NCBI RefSeq assembly: GCF_950295315.1
Contig: NC_080164.1
Span: forward strand, 59,366,003 to 59,430,002
Length of the DNA stretch: 64,000 nt
From: Erinaceus europaeus
Taxonomy: Eukaryota > Chordata > Mammalia > Eulipotyphla > Erinaceidae
Direction: 5' to 3'
Shown here: positions 1 through 10,889 of the stretch, piece after piece
Layout of the letters: each line of letters starts with the position of its first letter
Position numbering within the stretch: position 1 is the stretch's first letter
Program-made: the position numbers and the translations under genes
The notes under the pieces: generated by a model
The model's database searches: none
What the model saw: the letters and a program-made list of their open reading frames with translations, nothing else
What the model was told of the DNA's origin: nothing

Positions 1-655
1 GGAATGGCCTGATAGTGACTAAAGAGTCATCGTTAAAGTATGCCAGTCGCTTGTTGGGCATCCTTTTTATGTATAAATCTCTTTGTTGAAAAATATGGGA
101 ATGTAGAGATGAATTTGTTCATCTGTGAGCTTCTGGAATCAGTTCAGATTTCCATAACTGGCACAACTACTGTTTCTTATATTCTATTCTAATGATATAT
201 TTTTACTGAATGAAGTGTACTAAGGTCTCCCCTAACTCAAGACACTTGTACTTAAATTCAAAGAATTACAAATATTCCTCCAGCCTATTCTTTCTTATAA
301 TCTAGAAGCAGATGTGTAAAAAATAAACTGCAACTCTACATGAAAAAGACTAGGCATTTCCCAATCAGGACTGCAAGAAGTTCCTCTAGTTTTGGGAAAA
401 TACCAGAATTTTTATGTGTTATGTGTTTGTGTGTAAGATTCATATTTTTCTAGTAGCAATACATAGGTGCATTATTGAAAATTAACATTTGTATATGCTA
501 CTTTAAATTCAGCATTGAAAGTTCAATTAGTTGTCCACTGTACAATTGTCTTCTTTGCTCTTATTTCTTCACTTCCTTTCCTCCTTCCCTTCTGGGAAGA
601 ACTAATTGGTTTTATAGCTTTGTTAAAAAGTTATTTTTAATTTTACTTACTGCTG
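1..655. other. AT-rich sequence, no gene seen
   Basis: No repeat family or coding signal is recognised here. The open frame at 475-789 runs into antisense L1 sequence and its protein looks like translated AT-rich DNA. Confidence 0.5.
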
Positions 656-659
656 TTTG

Positions 660-925
660 TTTTTTCTATATACTATTGACTACACCAATATGCATTTCCA
701 CCAAGTGTATAGGAATCCTCTTTTCTCTACTTCTCCAATTTATGTGTCTTGTCCATTGGATACTAGTTATTTTCACAGGTGTGAGGTGATCACTCATTCA
801 AAGAACTCATAAAACTCAATGATTGAAAATCATACAAGCCAGTCAAAATGGGTAGAATATCTAAATAGATCTCTCTCCAAAAAAAGACATACATGTAACC
901 AATAAGCACATAAAATATGTTCATT
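660..925 (-). mobile_element. Old L1 fragment with inverted 5' part
   Basis: Positions about 660-797 read as the antisense of the L1 ORF2 C-terminal region (a phrase matching 'ACACCAATxTxCATTTCCACC...AGTGTATAGGAATCCTCTTTTC'-type L1 text, ending in GGTGTGAGGTGAT). Positions about 800-925 read as sense L1 from just upstream of that segment (AATAGATCTCTCTCCAAA...AGACATACA...AAGCACATAAAA). Antisense 3' part followed by a sense 5' part is what twin priming leaves in a minus-strand L1. Heavily diverged, so old. Limits are approximate. Confidence 0.6.
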
Positions 926-929
926 ATTT

Positions 930-1147
930 CTTATTATTATTTTAAAAATATTTATTTATTGGATAGAGACAGCTAGAAGTTGAGAGGGAAGGGGGTAATA
1001 GGGAGAGAGACAGAGAGATACCTGCAACCCTGTTTCACCACTCACAAAGCTTTCCCTCTGCAGGTGGGGACCGGGGGTTTGAATCCAGGTCTTAGTGCTT
1101 TGGAACATGTGTGCTCAACCAGGTGTACCACCACCCGGGCGGCCCCT
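930..1147 (-). mobile_element. tRNA-derived hedgehog SINE (antisense)
   Basis: Antisense order is A/T-rich tail, GGATAGAGACAG, a purine-rich stretch, GAGACACCTGCA-like text, CTTCACCACT, a CTGCAGGTGGGGACC block, a B-box-like segment (GTTTGAATCC) and the CACCACCCGGGCGGCCCC head. The same order recurs in many copies in the window. Confidence 0.85.
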
Positions 1148-2100
1148 CTTATTACTTATTCTGTATGTGTTTTTCAAACTTATTATTTAAATTTTAATTT
1201 TATGGTTAATATACATAGTATAAGTATAAAAATCAGAAAGCTAAAAAAATTAAGTTCAAAACTGGAATTTTGCCTTTAGCATGGTATTTATAGCTATATG
1301 GTTTATTTAGATACATATACATTATATGTCTAGATGTTTTCATAACTTATTTGGGAACCATAGTATCACAGTAATGTTCATGTTGTGCATGGAAGGCTTG
1401 ACAACTTTAATTTTAGTCTTAATTATACAGGTTTCTGTTTATCCAAAAGTAGAATACTCCTATTAGGAATTTTTGGGTTTATTTGGGAGGGGGTAGGGAT
1501 GTTATTGTCATTAATATATGTAAGAAAAGCTTTGAACATTTATAGTTCCCACCTCCCCCCCCAAAATAAAGTAGACCATGCCTCACTAAGCAATGTATTA
1601 ATCTATCTACAGTCTTACAGGGGAAATACCATAACCAGTTCCTTTTCATAAATGAAGATACTGGGGGGGGGGAGGGTTAATGATTTACAGTATAGCTGTT
1701 GAAACATGGGTGCAGTTTTTCATTTCCCCATGATAGACATCTGAAAAACACTTTCTTCCCCAACTTAAGTCTTTTTCCACCATCATGCACAATTCTTAAG
1801 GTCACTGAATTGTTGGCACATGGGTACAATCTTCTAAATATTTTATAAATCCATTGTCTCTCAAACATAACACCTACTTAACTCTTTTGTAATTATACAT
1901 GAATTATGCTAGAACTTTTTAGTAATGGAGTACAAGAACTGAAAATGTTTGGTACATAGTAACCATACGTAAAGATTAAATAAATTAATAGAATTTAAAA
2001 AACGAATAACTGAGCTAACAATTTCAATACTCTTAAAGCCTATATTATCAAGTCCCAGTCTCATAGTCTTTTTTTCTTTTTGAAATTTAGTTTCCTTTTA
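1148..2100. other. AT-rich spacer, no gene seen
   Basis: Contains C and G homopolymer runs (near 1553-1562 and 1664-1672) and short open frames without recognisable protein features. No repeat family recognised. Confidence 0.5.
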
Positions 2101-2109
2101 AATTTTTTA

Positions 2110-2322
2110 TTTTATTTTACTTTATTTATTTTTGGTTAGATAAAGATAAATTGAGGAGGAGAAGGAGATAGAGGAGGAGAGAGACAGAGAGACACTTGCA
2201 GCTCTACTTCACCACTCATGAAGCTTTCCTTCTGCAGCTGGGGACTAGGGGCTTGAACCTTGGTCCTTGCATAGTGTACTGTATATGCACTTAACCAGAT
2301 ATGCCACAGCTCGGACCCAGCC
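2110..2322 (-). mobile_element. tRNA-derived SINE (antisense), diverged
   Basis: T-rich tail, purine-rich middle with GAGAGACAGAGAGACACTTGCAG, CTTCACCACTCATGAAGC, CTGCAGCTGGGGACTAGGGGC and a diverged head ending CAGCTCGGACCC. Same family as the copy at 930-1147. Confidence 0.75.
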
Positions 2323-2682
2323 TTATATTCTTTCTTCTCTAATTTCCACGCCAGATCCAGAATAAAACTTCTTAACTATAAATTTGATTATGTCACTTCA
2401 TACTTAAAAAATGATTTTTTTTTTAGTAATTCATCATCTACTAGAAGATAAAGCCTACATACAACAAATAAAAGTACTCTGTATTTGGCCCCTCATATCT
2501 AACCTCCTATGTCTCAGTGTACCTCCTCTTATGTACATTAACCTCCTGATAAAAAAATAAAAGTATTGGAATAAAGAGAAAGGAATTAAATATGGACAAA
2601 GTGAAAAATTGCTTCCTTAAAAATGCATACTTAAGAAAAAGAACTCACAGAATGAGTGGTTTGGTCTGAGACATGGATCCTT
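2323..2682. other. Spacer, no gene seen
   Basis: AT-rich sequence between two SINEs with no recognisable repeat or coding potential. Confidence 0.4.
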
Positions 2683-2696
2683 AAAATAATACCTGA

Positions 2697-2980
2697 GGGA
2701 GTCGGGCGGTAGCGCAGCGGGTTAAGTGCACATGGATAAGTGCGAATAAGTGCAAGGACCAGCGTAAGGATCCTGGCTGGAGCCTCCAGCGCCCCACCTG
2801 CAGGGGAGTTGCTTTACAGGTGGTGAAGCAGGTCTGCAGGTGTCTTTCTCTCCCCTCTCTGTCTTCCACTCCTCTCTCCATTTCTCTCTGTCCCATCTAA
2901 CAACAACGATGACAATAATAATAACTACTACAACAATGAAAGGCAACAAAAGGGAAAATAAATAAATATAAAAATTAAAA
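2697..2980 (+). mobile_element. Full-length young-type hedgehog SINE with 14-bp target duplication
   Basis: Begins GGGAGTCGGGCGGTAGCGCA, the tRNA-derived head with A-box-like TAGCGCAGCGGGTTA. It continues through CACCTGCAGGGGAG, GGTGAAGCAGGTCTGCAGG, a CT-rich stretch, and the ACAACAA.../AATAAATA tail. It is bounded by AAAATAATACCTGA at 2683-2696 and 2981-2994, a perfect 14-bp duplication. This fits mobilisation by L1-type machinery. The B box region is damaged (GGCTGGAGCCTCC). Confidence 0.93.
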
Positions 2981-3329
2981 AAAATAATACCTGAAATTTC
3001 ATAGAAAATCATTCCTTGAATAATAAACTGAATCCAACAATGAACAAAGCTAAATAACTATTCAAGAAAACTAAGAGATGGTTGTTAGACTGATTTCATA
3101 AGGTCTGAAGATAGGGTAGATGATATCTGGGAACATTTTTGAAGTCATCAAGATGAACCACGAAACTAACTGTCAATTTTCCACTACTAAACTTTTGACC
3201 TTTGACAACCAGAGATTTCTAAATCTAAACTTTCCCTTTGAAAGTTCTGATATGACATCTGTTGAGGAAATAATATAGTCACTAAAACTATGTTCATATA
3301 GGAGACTTTCTGAAAATAAAGTAATTGGG

Positions 3330-3480
3330 CTCAGAGAAATAGCTAATTGGATGGAGTTCATCCTATGACATGTATACAGCCCAGATTTGAGCCTTGGAAC
3401 TACAAGGGAGTGTCATGGGTTTGGAGGAAGCTTCAATTCTGTAATGTTTCTCTGTGTCTCTATTGAAATTAAAATGTTAG
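3330..3480 (+). mobile_element. Old tRNA-derived SINE fragment (sense)
   Basis: GGGCTCAGAGAAATAGCT head, a B-box-like TTTGAGCCTTGG and the CTCTGTGTCTCTATTGAAAT tail resemble the other sense SINEs here but are diverged. The family is tentative. Confidence 0.5.
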
Positions 3481-3484
3481 TTTA

Positions 3485-4850
3485 AGAAAGATAAAATTAT
3501 CCATGAGCAAGTTCCTGGTTCTCTTCCTCCCCTCCAACTTCCCCCCTCCCTTCAGGAAAAAGGTAGAAAAAAGAAGAGCAATTGGATATAGAGAGTTTAT
3601 ACTGGAATTTGGAATTTTCAGAACTTACATAAGCTAAAGACAGGATTGTCTTGCTCAAGGGAAAGAATTGGTTCCATCTATTGGACTCTTTAGAGAATAA
3701 CTTTGCAAATGAAAATAAATAACAAGTCTTCTTAGAATTTAAATCACACTGAACATTTTGAAAGAACTATCAACAGGTAAAAATAGTACTTTGCCATATG
3801 TGGATTTCTTGATCTCTTAAGGTACATAAAGAATAATAACCAACAGAGACGAGGTAAGTGGATAGTTAGGATTTAGCTCTTCAAGACTTTTAAGTGTTCT
3901 TCCTAGCCTTAGTGTTGACTCATCTGATTGACACTGGGTCAAACTCTTCACTCTTGGTTGCTTGTTTGTCCATTGGGAGAAGGGGGAGAAACACAAGGTT
4001 CATGAAGTGCTTTAGGAGCTAAAATTTAAAGTCAGTCACACCAAACACAAGTGGATAGATTTCTATTTCTTGTTGATGCTATGAATAAGAAGCACAGGCA
4101 ACTTGGCTAAGGACATTTCTAAATGTGAATCTTCTCAGAAATGGGGAATGATTGGCATAGGCCTGGAAGGCAGTAATGGTATACACCTCCACCTAGGCCA
4201 CTTGGCATTAAAGGGGTGGAATTGGAACTGGTTTCAGATACTTATGGGTTTGGAAGTGTAAGAGAGGGAGAGCAGGCAGAGAAGTTCATCTCCACTTCTG
4301 CTGTCCTATGACATGCTCTTGAAATAACACTGATATTTTGGAGCTGATAAAATGACTTTAGAGATTGCTTCAGTGTTGGAGAGATAGATGAGTGATGGTA
4401 TTCAAAAGAAAGGAAAGGAAAGAAAGGATCTTTTTTTACTTCCCTGTTTCCTGGTATATGTCTAAACAGGTTAAACACCTGTGAGAAGAGAGTGCTTCAG
4501 GGACACCCTTGTACTCAAATTGTTCATGGGTGTCTTAGAGATTGCACTTCTCTCCTTGTGCAGTGATTACTTGCCTCTTCATCGCTGGTGAGGTTGGCAT
4601 CAAGAAGCAGAGCCTTCACCTGCAGGTGTTACCATGGCAAAGGACACTTGGAATAGATTCAGGCAACATTAAAAGGCAAAAGTGAAAATGAGAGTAGAGG
4701 GAAAATAAAAGCTTGATTCAAGGAGGCATTGGAGTGGATCAGATCACGTCTCATAATAGGCATTGCCAAGCTTGTGATCAAGCCCATGTTTTCCTGCTGA
4801 CTCCTACGATCCTCTGAAGCATAGTTAATCTAGTATGCAAAATTACATAT
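3485..4850. other. Unique or ancient sequence, no gene seen
   Basis: About 1.4 kb of moderately AT-rich sequence with no recognised repeat. The short open frames have no recognisable domain. Confidence 0.5.
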
Positions 4851-4854
4851 ACAA

Positions 4855-5145
4855 TTAATTACCACCAAGGTCATTGTTGGAGCTTGGTGCTGGCACTAGT
4901 AATCCATTGCTCATGGTGGTCATTTTTTCCTTTTCCCCTTTCTGTCTCTTTATTTGATAGTGACAGAGAGAAATTGAGAGGAAAGAGGGAGTTAAGAGAG
5001 GGACAGAGGAAGACAGACATCTGCAGACATGCTTCACTGCTCATGAAGCACCCCTGTTGAAGGTGGCAACTAGGGGCTGAAACCTGGGTTCTTGAAAACC
5101 TGGGTTCATGTGCTTAAATGAATGTGCTATTGCCCAGCCCCTGAT
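4855..5145 (-). mobile_element. Long-form hedgehog SINE (antisense)
   Basis: Starts with the antisense of the extra 3' module (ACCACCAAGGTCATTGTTGG...CTTGGTGCTGGCAC...CATGGTGGTCATTTTTTCC). It is followed by the GACAGAGAGAAATTGAGAGG block, CTGCAGACATGCTTCACTGC and a head ending TATTGCCCAGCCCC. This subfamily carries about 80 bp more 3' sequence than the short SINE. Confidence 0.8.
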
Positions 5146-5167
5146 AATTTTTTAAAATAATTCTTTT

Positions 5168-5336
5168 CTGGACTGAGGAGATAACATAATAATTATGCAA
5201 AAAAGACTCTCATACCTGAGGCTCTGAGATCCCAGGTTCAATCCCCAGAGCTACCATAAGTCAGAGCTGAGCAGAACTCTGGAGTGTCTCTCTCTCCCCG
5301 CTCTCATTTAAATAAGTAAATAAAATAATAAAAATA
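5168..5336 (+). mobile_element. Second-type tRNA-derived SINE (sense)
   Basis: GGACTGAGGAGATAACATAA, GACTCTCATACCTGAGGCTC, B-box-like CAGGTTCAATCCCC, AGAGCTGAGCAGAACTCTGG, then a CTCTC stretch and AATAAGTAAATAAAATAA tail. The same text recurs at about 57105-57275 and in antisense at several sites, so it is a distinct dispersed family. Confidence 0.8.
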
Positions 5337-5394
5337 ATTCTGTTGATGGGAGAAATGGTTTGGTCTCTCTATTATTATCATTATCATCATTAGT

Positions 5395-5545
5395 AATTAC
5401 TTTAAGTAGAAGCAGAAAGACAGAGAGAGAAAGAAAGAAATGAGAGCCTACCTATGTTGTATGTGGTACTAGGAATTGGACTTGGTAATTCACATATTCA
5501 GATCCTGCATTCTAGCTGATTACTCAGCTTCCTGGCTGCATGATT
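5395..5545 (-). mobile_element. SINE remnant (antisense)
   Basis: Purine-rich AGACAGAGAGAGAAAGAAAG block, then a diverged head with GGAATTGGACTTGG and GATTACTCAGCTTCCTGGC, in the antisense SINE order. Strongly diverged. Confidence 0.45.
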
Positions 5546-5798
5546 TGACTTAAATCAAATCCACAGAATTTAGAAATTATGAAAAGAGAATTGGCATACA
5601 GACTCTATAAAACAATTTTCCTCATCCTTAAGCTTGCTAGAAAAGTATCAATAGGTCCTTTTATCTGCTACTCTGTTTATTTCTCTCATTACCACAATCT
5701 ACATGACTTCTTTAGGAGTCCAAGTAACTATTCCATTTGTGTCTCCCAGAGACCTTACCTTAAATTTCATGTAATTTCCACATTAAATTATATTTTCC

Positions 5799-6112
5799 CT
5801 ACCAGTGTGTCCTAGAGCCCCACCTCCCCCAGATCCCTACCCCACTAGGAAAAGAGAGACATACACTGGGAGTATGGATGGACCTGTCACTGTCCATCAT
5901 CAGCAGGGAAGCAATTACAGAAGCCAGACCTCCTACCTTCTGTACCCCATAAAGATTCTGGGTCCATACTCCCAGATGGATAAAGAATAGGAAGGCTATC
6001 AAGGGGGTGTTGGATAAGGAGTTCTGGTGGTGGGAATTATATGGAATTGTACCCCTCTTATCCTATGGTCTTGTCAACACTTCTATTTTATGAATAAAAT
6101 ATAAATAAATTA
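5799..6112 (+). mobile_element. L1 3'UTR end (5'-truncated copy)
   Basis: It parallels the 3'UTR of the intact L1 at about 50028-50330: TGTCCTAGAGCCCCACCTCC, AAAAGAGAGACATACACTGG, GCAATTACAGAAGCCAGACC, a TGGGTCCATACTCCCAGA block, GTGGTGGGAATTATATGGAA and TTGTACCCCTCTTATCC, then an AATAAATAAAT tail. Only the last 300 bp of the element are present, as in severe 5' truncation. Confidence 0.85.
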
Positions 6113-6637
6113 GATTTTATTCTTTCCCATATACATTACCTGCAATTCAGATTAATGTGGTTTATTCCCTAAGCTTTCCAAGAACTTGAAGATACTTACA
6201 GTCATATTTTCTATGTCAGTATTCTCTAAGTTTAGAAAGAAGCCTTATATCTCTGTTATTTTTAGAGAATTCCAGTAAATGACACTAGCAGTCTTCATTT
6301 CACTCTGATTGGCTACTTAACTTTGTTATCTACATAGTGAATTTAGTAATAATAATAATGGTAAGTATGTACTGACTTGCAACATTAGCCTTGATTATGT
6401 ACAAGGTAAGAATCAGGAGGGCTGACTACAAAATCCAACATCCTTTGTAGGAGTGATACTGTTGCGGTAGAATCACCAGCACATGCCAGGGGTCTGTGTG
6501 CCCCATGTTACCGATGCAGATGTGGATCCTCCCAGATAGCAGTGTCCTCAAGATGACAAGGCGCTTCTTACTCTGCCTGGCTGACTGGTTCTTTTATTTT
6601 TCCCCCCTTTCTTCCCCCATAAAACTGAAGAGGAAGT
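6113..6637. other. Spacer, no gene seen
   Basis: Mixed-composition sequence. The part at about 6460-6590 is less AT-rich (CACATGCCAGGGGTCTGTGT) but shows no recognised repeat or exon. Confidence 0.4.
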
Positions 6638-6930
6638 TTCTTTTTTTTTTTTTTTTTTTTTTGCCTCCAGGGTTATCGCTGGGACTTGGTGTTACAGAAT
6701 CCACTGCTCCTAGCTGCCATCTTTTTTCCATTGTTGTTGCTGCTGTTGTTGCTGTTGGATAGGACAGAGAAATTGAGAGAGGAGGGGAATACAGATATGA
6801 GGAGAGAATAATAGCTACCTGTAGACCTGCTTCACCACTTGTGAAGTGACCCCCTGCAGGTGTAGAGCCTGAGGCTTGAACCAGGGTCATTGCACTGGTC
6901 CTTGTGCTTCATGGCTTAACCCACTGCAGG
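6638..6930 (-). mobile_element. Long-form hedgehog SINE (antisense)
   Basis: A T tract (about 6640-6662) is followed by the long-form module in antisense (GCCTCCAGGGTTATCGCTGG...AATCCACTGCTCCTAGCTGCCATC). Then come GGATAGGACAGAGAAATTGA, CTGCTTCACCACTTGTGAAG, CCCCTGCAGGTGTAGAGCC and the head. The T tract is the tail of an antisense insertion. Confidence 0.88.
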
Positions 6931-6934
6931 GATG

Positions 6935-7048
6935 GAGGGGGAGAGAGAGAAAGAGAGGGAGGGGTAGGGGGAGGAGGAAGGAGGAAGGAGAGGGAAGAGA
7001 AGAGAGGGGAAGGGAGGGAGGGAGGGAGAGAGAGAGAGAGAGAGAGAG
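6935..7048. repeat. GA-rich microsatellite
   Basis: Impure GA/GGA purine tract (GAGAGAGAAAGAGAGGGAGG and similar) ending in a pure (GA)n near 7027-7048. It lies between two antisense SINEs and probably grew from the purine-rich part of one of them. Confidence 0.9.
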
Positions 7049-7162
7049 GCTATCACACCACTTATCTGTAGTTTTTGGTGGTGGGTGGGGATTAAACATG
7101 GGTCCTGGGTGCCTCAGGCATGATAGTCTTTTGTATAACCATTATGCTGTCTCTCCAGCAGA
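7049..7162 (-). mobile_element. Second-type SINE (antisense)
   Basis: GTGGGGATTAAACATGGGTC, TGCCTCAGGCATGATAGTCT and ATAACCATTATGCTGTCTCT are the reverse complement of the family seen in sense at 5168. The upstream GA tract is the expanded CTCTC part. Confidence 0.8.
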
Positions 7163-7169
7163 AGAGGTT

Positions 7170-7228
<59 letters not shown>

Positions 7229-7232
7229 CTTC
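7170..7232. repeat. (CTTT)n microsatellite
   Basis: About fifteen near-perfect TTTC units. It lies at the tail of the following antisense SINE. The frames through it encode only low-complexity peptide. Confidence 0.95.
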
Positions 7233-7239
7233 CTCCTTC

Positions 7240-7465
7240 TTCTCCTTTTTAAATAATAGCTTTTATTTATTTTTATCATTGGATAGAGACAGAGAAATTG
7301 AGAGGGGAGAGGGAGATAGAGAAGGAAAGAGACAGAGAGACATTTGCTTCCCTGCTTCACTGCTTTTGAAGCTTTCCCCCTGCAGGTGGGAACCAGAGGC
7401 TTGAACCTGGGTCCTTGTGCACTGTAATGTATGCACTCAACCAGGTGCACCACCATCTGGCAAGA
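7240..7465 (-). mobile_element. tRNA-derived SINE (antisense)
   Basis: TTTATTTATTTTTATCATTG tail, GGATAGAGACAGAGAAATTG, GAGACATTTGCTTCCCTGCT, CCCCTGCAGGTGGGAACCAG, B-box-like GGCTTGAACCTGGGTCC and a head ending GGTGCACCACCATCTGGC. Confidence 0.85.
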
Positions 7466-8600
7466 GGAAATTTCTTTACAGTATATTTTCTCTTATATGA
7501 TCTAAGGTATGATTATCCTCTCTTGACTTTCTTCTTAAAAAGCTATTACAAATAAACAACCTTTCTCAAGAAAGGTAGGTGGGAATATCTCTTCTGAATT
7601 AGAACGTAGAAAGGATTCACAGGCTTCATGAGGAGGAAATACCATTAAATGAACCAGGGAAGCAAGGTCAGAAAGAGAAATAAAGGAGTCCTGGCACTGA
7701 AATCTGGTTCTTTTGCTCCTAAAGGTTAATTTAGTGCCTGCTTGCTATGGGATAAGAAAATGGCCTCCTAAGTGAGTACTAATGCTAATTAGTTTGGAGG
7801 TCAGCATGGTAAAATTTGCCAAACCACTTTTTCTACATATACTGGCTACCTGGAAAAAAGTTCTTTGCAAAGATTTTCTGAATATTTTGATCAAATTTTC
7901 ATCTAGTTTATTGTCTAATTTACTGTCAATGTCCAAACGTTATATATGTGAAACTGAGGCACAAGAGTGATATATTACCAATAGTAGATAAGTCTTTTTT
8001 TTTTTTTTTTTTTTTTTGTCTTTGCACAGACACTAAGTCCAACAGTTCTTTGATGGGACAAAAAGAATTAATGCCAAAGTTGATATGAGTTACAACTACA
8101 ACTACCTAATTAAAATGATTTTGTGCCAGTTGCTTTTGTTGGGTTGGATCCACACATAATATAATTTTAATCCTGTTTATATACACTCTTGGGATAGGTT
8201 TGTGTGATAGCATTGCTATTTAAGTGAGGTTAATCAAGCATACTGTATGCAGCTTTTGTTTCTCCATTGTATGTGAAAGGTGACCACTGCTGATGGGCTA
8301 CTCAACTGGTCACTTACTCTATCAAGAAAGAGGTGTTTTTCCATGCCTGAGTATTAACCCAGTCTCAACCCTAGATAGTCTTTCTGCCTAGTCCTTGGAA
8401 TGGTGCAGCTGCTGTCAGTCACAGAGGAGAACTCTAGTTAGGAACTGCTTTGCTTTGGCTGAGACTACATGCCTCTACACAAGGGCAGAGGGAGGGAGAA
8501 AAAAAGGGAAAAAATACAGTTCCCCTAAAAAAGCAAACACCATTTTTGTATGCCTGGCTCTGTTTATGTATATAAAATGGACATTATGGTAGAGTGAAAA
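7466..8600. other. Unique or ancient sequence with a poly(T) tract
   Basis: No gene is recognised. A run of T at 7997-8017 could be the tail of an old antisense insertion, but no body is recognisable beside it. Confidence 0.4.
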
Positions 8601-8609
8601 AGACCCTCA

Positions 8610-9000
8610 TAAAAATCCTTCTTGAAAACTATTGTTGCTGACAGCCATGACCTCTGTGAGTCTGCATGTTTACCCATAATTCATAATTAACAAAGACATT
8701 AGAAGTGCCACAAGAGAATTCTGGGCTTTATTTCTTTCTAACTGGGCAGTACTAATGTTGGAAGTGCTCCCAAATCAGTGATTTAACATTTCAGGAAATC
8801 TTGGAGAGGCAGCAGAAGCCTCCTTATATAGCTCATACACTGGGACTTTGGTGATACAGATACAGCCGAGATAATTATTCAGCTCTCGTTATTGCTGTAG
8901 CTCTGCACCTGATCCCCGAGCCATTAGAGCACTCTGCAGGTTATTACAACTATCAAACATCAAGGTCTCTTTTCTAGTCTCTTGACTATGTAGTTATCAT
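8610..9000. other. Possible conserved non-coding sequence
   Basis: This stretch is balanced in composition and free of recognised repeats, for example AGATACAGCCGAGATAATTA and CTCTGCACCTGATCCCCGAG. It has no long open frame. It stands out from the AT-rich neighbours, but conservation cannot be judged from one sequence. Confidence 0.2.
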
Positions 9001-10765
9001 TTTACTTCTTTTAAATCCCCCATCTGCATAGAAAGCCTCTGTTTTTTACTGAGACCTGCTTACAGTCTCCCCCACCCCCTTCTTTATTGCTCCCCAAATG
9101 GAACCCTTTTCTTACCAGCACATTAACATAAAAATATAAACCTCATGCTTCTCCACTTGTATTGTTTTTATACCCTTTCTCTTGTTTGATTTCCTCTTTG
9201 AGGCTGTGTGTACCTACACTTTAATTCAGGCAACGAATGAGTCAGTAGAAGAGAAATCTCTTGAGCGCAAGGAAACCACAATAATATAATTTCAGGTGAT
9301 GGGAGGTATCTATGCCCATGTTTAACCTTTCACTTAGTTGAGGTCATTCTTAACTTTTTTTGTATGTTTCTGTCTATTGTTGCTGTATCTCTAATGGTAA
9401 TAAGAATCAGCAAATTGCAAGAGACAATAATGTCAACTTGTAAAAAAGGGTTTTTGTGTTGTGGATATATTTAACAATTCATTATTTTTTAATCTCTTTA
9501 CTAAAAAATGTACTTTTTTCTTGGAATTTAACATGAAACAGTCTTTTTTTATGAAATGTATTTTAAGTTTTATTCACAATCTAGTGGTATAAGTTTGCTT
9601 CCCCTAGTACTCTAGACAAACTATAGCATGATCAAAGACAGTTCTGAATATTCTGGGCACTGTGTCAGCTATCTAGGGGTAGCCAGTCACTTATGATATA
9701 TAAAGATGATGCTATAAATTAAGAGTCTGAAGCAGACCTTTGTGGATTGTATCTTAGGTGAAAACAAGTTGCTATTTTTGGGTGTTTTACACAGCCTCGG
9801 TCCCCTTAGAAATCTTTTATTTTGTGTGATCTCCACCAAACACCTGTAAAAAAGGCATTCCACCCACCACAGGCCTTTCTGATGAAAAAGCTAATCCACA
9901 GGGGGTGGGGGCAGTCACCGACAGTATGATGGGACTAAGAAACATATGGTTTCCTCACTTAATATTGCTGCACTGTCGTCCCACACCATATTCCCTTAAA
10001 TGGGCATTAGCTCTGTAGCCAAATGAGCAGACTATAAAGCAAGTGAAAAGAGAAGCATTTTTTGTTACCCATACACAAAAAGAAGCCATGAAACATGTGT
10101 ATTCATTGTGTGTGTGTGTGTATTGTCTGTTTAGTGAGTTGTACATATAAATTGAAATACAGATGAGTTTCAAAGGATTTTGATCATGGGCACTGAAACT
10201 TACATAATTATTTATGATAATCTTTTTATTACCAGCCTATATGAAGAAAAAAAATATATATATATGGGTGTTTTTGGCATAAAGAAGAGAGTTACTCCAT
10301 TTAGAATTTCCTCCTGTCTCTTCCTATTGAACAAAGAGGCTTTAAATGTTTTACAAATTACACTCCTTTTAAAATTTACCTGTACATTTTCTTCCATAGG
10401 AATTAAAGAACATAAACTCCAGCACCAAAAATACATATAGCAAATAACAAATATTTTATGTTAACATAAATTTATATTGGTCAACTATAAAAATAAGCAA
10501 TATTTAACATTACTGTCTTTTAAGTTTCCCTCTGGTAGCATTACATTCTGTTAAGTTTCCCTATGGTAGTGGTAAGAATGTTTCACTCTGGAAACTTTGC
10601 ATTACTGTTGAATCATTTGAATACTGTCAGCTCACCATATATAATTTATGTTTTGCTACTTTATGCAATTCTCATCCCTTCTTTTGGTTAAGTCTAACAT
10701 TAGAACTTTTTAGTTTAAAACTTTTTAATTATCTAATTTGGATCGCTTATTTAAAAAATAAATAA
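9001..10765. other. AT-rich spacer, no gene seen
   Basis: Contains a short TG run near 10108-10120 and a TA run near 10254-10264. Open frames are short and compositionally AT-driven. Confidence 0.5.
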
Positions 10766-10767
10766 AT

Positions 10768-10888
10768 AATGCAGATTCAAAGAGCCCAAATAACTTTTTC
10801 GAAGTCATACAGTCAGCTAGTATACAGAGGAATTTGGTTCTGGTCTTTTGACCCTTCTCCTCATTGTATAGCACATTATTGCTTTTAG
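10768..10888 (-). mobile_element. MIR-like ancient SINE (antisense)
   Basis: GATTCAAAGAGCCCAAATAA, GAAGTCATACAGTCAGCTAG and GGAATTTGGTTCTGGTCTTT follow the antisense MIR core order (…TTAAGTAACTTGCCCAAGG, TCACACAGCTAGTAAG, GGATTCGAACCC). The match is diverged, as expected for a repeat older than placental radiation. Confidence 0.65.
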
Positions 10889-10889
10889 T

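Noticed and set aside
475..789. 104-codon plus-strand frame
   Set aside because: Its right half is antisense L1 sequence and the left half is AT-rich; no protein family resemblance.
2697..2980. A-box and B-box-like motifs as a possible tRNA gene
   Set aside because: These belong to dispersed tRNA-derived SINEs with an unrelated body and A-rich tail; no cloverleaf with a complete 3' acceptor stem.
6876..7456. Open frames of 70-126 codons
   Set aside because: They run through GA and CTTT microsatellites and SINE sequence; no real protein features.
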